Shown piece after piece: positions 60,649-64,000 of a stretch of DNA of 64,000 bases. The notes under the pieces are model-generated. The model made no database searches and had not been told where the DNA came from. It saw only the letters and a list, made by a program, of their open reading frames with translations. The stretch is taken from positions 1-64,000 of the forward strand of contig CACZHP010000001.1 in the NCBI GenBank assembly GCA_902780935.1, written 5' to 3'. Numbering within the stretch: the stretch's first letter is position 1; each line of letters starts with the position of its first letter. The stretch comes from an uncultured Bacteroidia bacterium (GTDB taxonomy: Bacteria; Bacteroidota; Bacteroidia; Bacteroidales; UBA932). A program made the position numbers and the translations under genes.

Positions 60649-61390
60649 ACAAGTAGTTGAAGGCTATGTCGCGGCAAACATCTCGTTCTTCCATGAGGCA
60701 AGAATTGAGAAGCTGAAGACTCTTAAATTGGAGAATCTTCTGAAAAGGAAGAACCCATACTTATACAAAGCCAAAGATCTTAATACCCCTCAATCTGTCG
60801 TGGAGAGTCTTGCTTCCGCTTTTATGTCTTCAGCAGAGGAAACAATGTTCGGAGACTGGCTGGAAGGCTTGGCTATTCACATCGCAAATTTGTTTTTTAA
60901 TGGGAGAAAAAGTAGTGCGGAAGGTATTGATCTTGAGATGGATAAGGAAGATATCCATTACTTTGTCAGCATAAAATCCGGTCCCAATTGGAGTAATTCC
61001 TCATCATTAAAAAAGCTTTCTGAAAATTTTGTCAAGGCTAAACGAATATTTAAAACGAGTGGGCATAAAGCAAATTGTGAATGTATTGAAGGATGTTGCT
61101 ATGGGACAGATGCTTCTCCCTTAAAGAACGATGGACACTATAAATTATGCGGTAAACTATTTTGGGAATTCATCTCTGGAGATTCTGATCTGTATACAGA
61201 TATTATTGAACCCCTCGGTATCAATGCTTCATTTATGAATCAAAAATATAAGATAGAATACGACAAAATGATAACTCGCTTCTCAAAAGATTTCGGAGAA
61301 ATATTCTCAGATAAGGAAGGAAATCTCCTTTGGGATAAAATTCTAAAGTTGAATTCAGGTTATCCTGATGATTATATATTACACATTTAA
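60632..61390 (+). CDS. Type II restriction endonuclease (PD-(D/E)XK type)
   Basis: A 252-residue protein. NPYLYKAKDLNTPQSVVE and SSAEETMFGDWLEGLAIHIA are followed by GIDLEMDKEDIHYFVSIKSG, an acidic residue and (I)-x-K arrangement of the PD-(D/E)XK nuclease core. A cysteine-rich CECIEGCC may bind metal or form disulfides. It overlaps the methyltransferase by 17 bases, as usual for a cognate enzyme. The recognition site is not evident from sequence. Like its partner it is AT-rich. Confidence 0.82.
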   Translation: MNNNLKQVVEGYVAANISFFHEARIEKLKTLKLENLLKRKNPYLYKAKDLNTPQSVVESLASAFMSSAEETMFGDWLEGLAIHIANLFFNGRKSSAEGIDLEMDKEDIHYFVSIKSGPNWSNSSSLKKLSENFVKAKRIFKTSGHKANCECIEGCCYGTDASPLKNDGHYKLCGKLFWEFISGDSDLYTDIIEPLGINASFMNQKYKIEYDKMITRFSKDFGEIFSDKEGNLLWDKILKLNSGYPDDYILHI

Positions 61391-61392
61391 CA

Positions 61393-62052
61393 GTGAATAT
61401 ATTTGACATCAATAACATAGCTTTCACGATGGGTGGGGCGGGGGTGAGCTGGCTGGAACTGGTCAGCGTCATCGCCGGGCTGACATGCGTGGTGCTTGCC
61501 GGACGGAACAACAAGTACAACTTCTGGGTCGGATATCTTTATAACATCCTGCTGTTCATGCTCTTCTGGCAAAGGCACCTGTACTCGGCGATGCTGCTTC
61601 AGCCTATCGCTTTCGCTATCAATGCCTTCGGCCATTGGAGATGGACCCACCCGAAAGAGGATGAGAAGAGCGCTTCAGACGCTTCGGCCCTTAAAGTCAG
61701 CCGGCTGGACATGAGGGGATGGTGCGTGGCCTTGACCATTGTGGTTGTGGCCGGAGCAGTGTGGGGATATGTCTTAAGCAAACTTGGAACCTCCTGGTGG
61801 ACAGATACTTTCAGCCCGGATCCGACACCTTGGCTGGATTCTTTCGTGCTGATACTGACCCTTCTCGCACAGTTCCTGTCGGCCCAAAAGAAATGGGACT
61901 GCTGGATTGTGTGGCTGGTGGTCAACGCCGCGAACATAACCCTGTACCTGAGCGCCGGACTGGTGTTCATGCCGATAGTAAGCACCCTGTACCTTATCAA
62001 CGGGATCTGGTCGCTATGGACTTGGTACAAACTGTACAATGCCGGAAAGTAA
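61393..62052 (+). CDS. pnuC: PnuC-type nicotinamide riboside transporter
   Basis: A 219-residue membrane protein with about seven helices. GVSWLELVSVIAGLTCVVLAGRNN, NFWVGYLYNILLFMLFW and QPIAFAINAFGHWRW are the PnuC core, with W-rich helices as in the family. The start used is GTG at 61393, two bases after the endonuclease; ATG at 61429 would give a more typical N-terminus and lies where the composition returns to normal. The downstream segment 62053-62162 is AT-rich with no gene. Confidence 0.85.
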   Translation: MNIFDINNIAFTMGGAGVSWLELVSVIAGLTCVVLAGRNNKYNFWVGYLYNILLFMLFWQRHLYSAMLLQPIAFAINAFGHWRWTHPKEDEKSASDASALKVSRLDMRGWCVALTIVVVAGAVWGYVLSKLGTSWWTDTFSPDPTPWLDSFVLILTLLAQFLSAQKKWDCWIVWLVVNAANITLYLSAGLVFMPIVSTLYLINGIWSLWTWYKLYNAGK

Positions 62053-62162
62053 TGTCTGGCACTTATATGGTTGATATATAACATAATAACCGACTTTTAA
62101 GTAGGCAAACAAAGCACTTAAATTATAACAAGTTGTTGATTGATAATTAAATAAACGCCAGA

Positions 62163-62903
62163 ATGACATTGCTAAAAATAAAAGGCCTCCACGCCGGAAT
62201 CGGGGATAAAGAAATCTTGAAAGGGATAGACCTTGAGATAGGTCCAGGTGAGATTCACGCCGTGATGGGTCCGAACGGAGCCGGGAAGAGCACCCTATCA
62301 GCGGTCTTGACAGGAAAACCGGACTATGAGGTTACAGCCGGAACGATTGAGTTCCAAGGACGGAACCTGTTGGAAATGAAGCCAGAGGAAAGGGCTTGGG
62401 CCGGAATTTTCCTCTCTTTCCAGTACCCTGTCGAGATCCCTGGAGTGTCTATCACCAATTTCATGAAAACCGCCATCAACTCCCGTCGCAAGGCTGAGGG
62501 TCTTGAGCCGATTAAAGGTGGGGATTTCCTGAAGCTGATGAAGGAGAAGATGGCCTTGGTCCAGATGAAACCGGAGTTCGCTAAAAGGGAAGTCAACGTG
62601 GGTTTCTCCGGAGGCGAAAAAAAGCGTAACGAGATCTTCCAGATGGCGATGCTGGATCCGGTGCTGGCAATCCTTGACGAGACTGACAGCGGCCTGGATG
62701 TGGATGCCTTGAAAATAGTTGCTGATGGAGTAAACGCCCTGCACACTCCGGAAAAATCAGCCATCGTCATCACTCATTATCAGAAACTTCTGGAATATGT
62801 CCAGCCGGATGTGGTCCATGTCCTGAAGGACGGGCGTATCGTGGCCGAGGGCGGAAGGGAACTCATCGATAAAATCGAAAGCGATGGATTCGAACAGTTC
62901 TAA
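62163..62903 (+). CDS. sufC: Fe-S cluster assembly ATPase SufC
   Basis: A 246-residue ABC-type ATPase. Walker A MGPNGAGKST, the signature VGFSGGEKKRNEIFQM, Walker B PVLAILDETDSGLDVD and the H-loop IVITHYQ are present, with the SufC-specific FQYPVEIPGVSITNF. It powers the SufBCD scaffold. Its 3' end overlaps the sufD start by 20 bases. A 110-base AT-rich gap separates it from pnuC and may hold its own promoter. Confidence 0.97.
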   Translation: MTLLKIKGLHAGIGDKEILKGIDLEIGPGEIHAVMGPNGAGKSTLSAVLTGKPDYEVTAGTIEFQGRNLLEMKPEERAWAGIFLSFQYPVEIPGVSITNFMKTAINSRRKAEGLEPIKGGDFLKLMKEKMALVQMKPEFAKREVNVGFSGGEKKRNEIFQMAMLDPVLAILDETDSGLDVDALKIVADGVNALHTPEKSAIVITHYQKLLEYVQPDVVHVLKDGRIVAEGGRELIDKIESDGFEQF

Positions 62904-63612
62904 GCAGGCCGGAGCGGCTGCCGAGCTTAGGCCGTACTCAGCCGCAGCGAGCGAAGCGAAGCGAGAATGGACGCGGCCGGGCTCGGACAGCCGTCCGGCG
63001 GTGATTATCGTTGGAGGAAACAACCCCGATGGCAAGACATGCTATCAGGAAGTTTTTACGGTTGGGGAGGGAGAACGCCTTGACATCACTTTTATCGTTC
63101 TGCCGGGAACATCTGCGGAAATACCTGTCACTGTGGATATTACCGGATCCGATGCAGAAGTGGAGCTTAAAGGGATATATCTTAGTTCCGGCTCAGACAA
63201 GGTGACTTTCGACATCACTATGAACCACCTTGTCGGAGGCAGCGTCTCCCGCCAGCTTTTCAATGGCCTGGCCACCGGGGCCGCCAAATGCGCCTTCAAC
63301 GGAAAGATCATAGTGGCTCAGGACGCACAAAAGACCGAGGCCTATCAGGAGAACCACAACATAGTGCTCTCAGATGACGCCAGTGTCGATACAAAACCAC
63401 AGTTGGAAATCTATGCTGACGACGTGAAGTGCTCTCACGGGGCGACCGTAGGTAAACTCAATGAGGATGAGCAGTTCTACATGCGGTCAAGGGGCATTCC
63501 GGAGGATGAGGCTAAGGTGCTGCAGATGATCTCTTTCGTCGCTCCGGTACTTGCCGGCATAGAGGATGAGGAACTTACCGCAAGAATAGAAAACGCTATC
63601 CGTTCGTTGTAA
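62884..63612 (+). CDS. sufD: SufD-like Fe-S assembly protein, short, with N-terminus made by family A element
   Basis: A 242-residue protein. The UPF0051 C-terminal helix-turn core is present: VTFDITMNHLVGGSVSRQLFNG, KPQLEIYADDVKCSHGATVG and RSRGIPEDEAKVLQMISFVAPVL. Usual SufD is ~400-450 residues; the N-terminal domain is missing. Residues ~9-39 come from family A copy A4. The start overlaps sufC by 20 bases. The element thus lies between the first codons and the conserved domain. It may be a working short SufD or a reduced one; the rest of the frame is intact. Confidence 0.85.
   Translation: MDSNSSKQAGAAAELRPYSAAASEAKREWTRPGSDSRPAVIIVGGNNPDGKTCYQEVFTVGEGERLDITFIVLPGTSAEIPVTVDITGSDAEVELKGIYLSSGSDKVTFDITMNHLVGGSVSRQLFNGLATGAAKCAFNGKIIVAQDAQKTEAYQENHNIVLSDDASVDTKPQLEIYADDVKCSHGATVGKLNEDEQFYMRSRGIPEDEAKVLQMISFVAPVLAGIEDEELTARIENAIRSL
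62908..63000 (+). repeat. Family A palindromic element, copy A4 (5' part of sufD)
   Basis: 93 bp, identical to A1 in core and arms. It begins five bases after the sufC stop codon. Confidence 0.93.
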
Positions 63613-63614
63613 AC

Positions 63615-64000
63615 ATGGTTCTCCAGACAAATGTTAAGCTGAATTTAGGGCTTGAGGTTCTCTGCAAGAGGCCAGATGGCTTCCATGACATTGAGACGCT
63701 TTTTGTCCCGTGCCATGAGTTCGGCGACACCCTGGAGGTCATCACCGGCGACGACTACAGCCGCACTTCGGCCTCCCTCTTCGCCCGCTATAGCACATCT
63801 CTGGCTCAGGAGGAGCAGCCGGCCTTAGGCCGTACTCAGCCGCAGCGAGCGAAGCGAAGCGAGAATGGACGCGGCCGGGGCCGGACTGCTCCTCCGGTTT
63901 GGGAAGGCGAGTTAGTTCAGGGGATAAGCGAGGATGGGAGGTTGATGATCACGATCGCAAGGGAAGAGGGCGTGGACTGGGATCCTCTGAAGGATCTGTG
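63615..64000 (+). CDS. ispE: 4-diphosphocytidyl-2-C-methyl-D-erythritol kinase, N-terminal part with family A element
   Basis: Open to the window end; 128 residues are visible. TNVKLNLGLEVLCKRPDGFHDIETLFVPC is the GHMP-kinase N-terminus typical of IspE in the MEP isoprenoid pathway. Residues ~66-94 ([20 protein letters not shown]) come from family A copy A5, read in a different frame from the copies in GH31, GH95 and SufD. The ATP-binding GHMP motif lies beyond the window. It starts two bases after sufD. Confidence 0.85.
   Translation, partial: MVLQTNVKLNLGLEVLCKRPDGFHDIETLFVPCHEFGDTLEVITGDDYSRTSASLFARYSTSLAQEEQPALGRTQPQRAKRSENGRGRGRTAPPVWEGELVQGISEDGRLMITIAREEGVDWDPLKDL
63809..63895 (+). 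repeat. Family A palindromic element, copy A5 (inside ispE)
   Basis: 87 bp. The arms GGAGGAGCAG and CTGCTCCTCC are perfect inverted repeats that no other copy has. The core TTAGGCCGTACTCAGCCGCA is unchanged. Confidence 0.93.

Larger units (their letters stand above)
59434..61390 (+). mobile_element. AT-rich restriction-modification island inserted in the suf operon
   Basis: Two genes of low GC lie in the same direction between sufB and pnuC with gaps of only four and two bases. Composition changes abruptly just after the sufB stop and again within the first ~40 bases of pnuC. I see no integrase, transposase or flanking direct repeat, so the entry route is unknown. Confidence 0.65.

Noticed and set aside
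4486..63895. Palindromic elements as CRISPR repeats
   Set aside because: Copies are scattered kilobases apart, not arrayed with spacers, and no cas gene is present.

Overview
The window looks like a chromosomal segment of an uncultured Bacteroidales (phylum Bacteroidota) from a plant-fibre-rich gut or rumen-like habitat. The grounds are a SusD/RagB C-terminus, many secreted glycoside hydrolases and sulfatases, lipoproteins with Bacteroidota-type signals, several promoters of the form TAnnTTTG with an upstream TTTG/TTG, BIG2/BspA-type surface proteins, and the rSAM/lipoprotein pair known from Bacteroides and Prevotella. Most of the DNA is moderately GC-rich. One restriction-modification island (59434-61390) is visibly AT-rich.

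Layout. 1-9647: the tail of a polysaccharide utilisation locus (SusD end, a TPR-like lipoprotein, a c-haem/propeller lipoprotein, GH28 polygalacturonase, GH31, GH3). 9655-12730 (minus): serine-type sulfatase and M28 peptidase. 12756-19341 (minus): one-carbon and purine genes folD, purD, purH, a radical SAM enzyme with its partner lipoprotein, and purM. 19419-23496 (plus): rdgB, recO, a secreted propeller-like protein and a BIG2/BspA lipoprotein. 23577-29850 (minus): an aroD-aroA fusion, aroB, a PPC/DUF296 protein, a HAD lipoprotein and a phosphodiesterase. 29929-38989: a propeller-EEP fusion, tRNA-Arg(TCT), a BIG2-phosphodiesterase-LamG protein, an unknown lipoprotein, a DUF368 lipid-carrier transporter, an adenosine-kinase-like enzyme and a UPF0104 membrane protein. 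38995-46104: an operon for pectin/rhamnogalacturonan breakdown (GH106, GH28, a truncated GH28, a GH78-like enzyme), followed by a PIN/RHH toxin-antitoxin pair. 46915-54178: two divergent uronate operons (exuT, eda, kdgK, uxaC leftwards; kduD, kduI, DUF4861 rightwards) around a shared palindrome. 54250-64000: GH95, aroC, then sufB, an inserted C5-methyltransferase/restriction endonuclease pair, pnuC, sufC, a short sufD and the start of ispE.

Pathway logic. The hydrolases and sulfatase would release galacturonate, rhamnose, fucose/galactose and unsaturated uronates from pectic glycans. ExuT, UxaC, KduI, KduD, KdgK and Eda then carry uronates towards KDG, KDPG, pyruvate and glyceraldehyde-3-phosphate.

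The most striking feature is a set of small palindromic elements scattered through the window, many inside conserved protein-coding genes without breaking the reading frame. Family A (about 93 bp; GH31, GH3, GH95, sufD, ispE) is read in at least three different frames or orientations. Family B (126-140 bp; upstream of GH3, and inside GH3, purH and aroC) has a conserved core between inverted arms whose outer parts differ from copy to copy yet stay complementary within each copy. A third, CTGTCATTCTGAGCGAAGCGAAG-type repeat lies between genes and inside aroDA and GH106. All three share a GAGCGAAGCGA-like motif. They resemble Rickettsia palindromic elements in behaviour. No transposase that could move them is present in the window.
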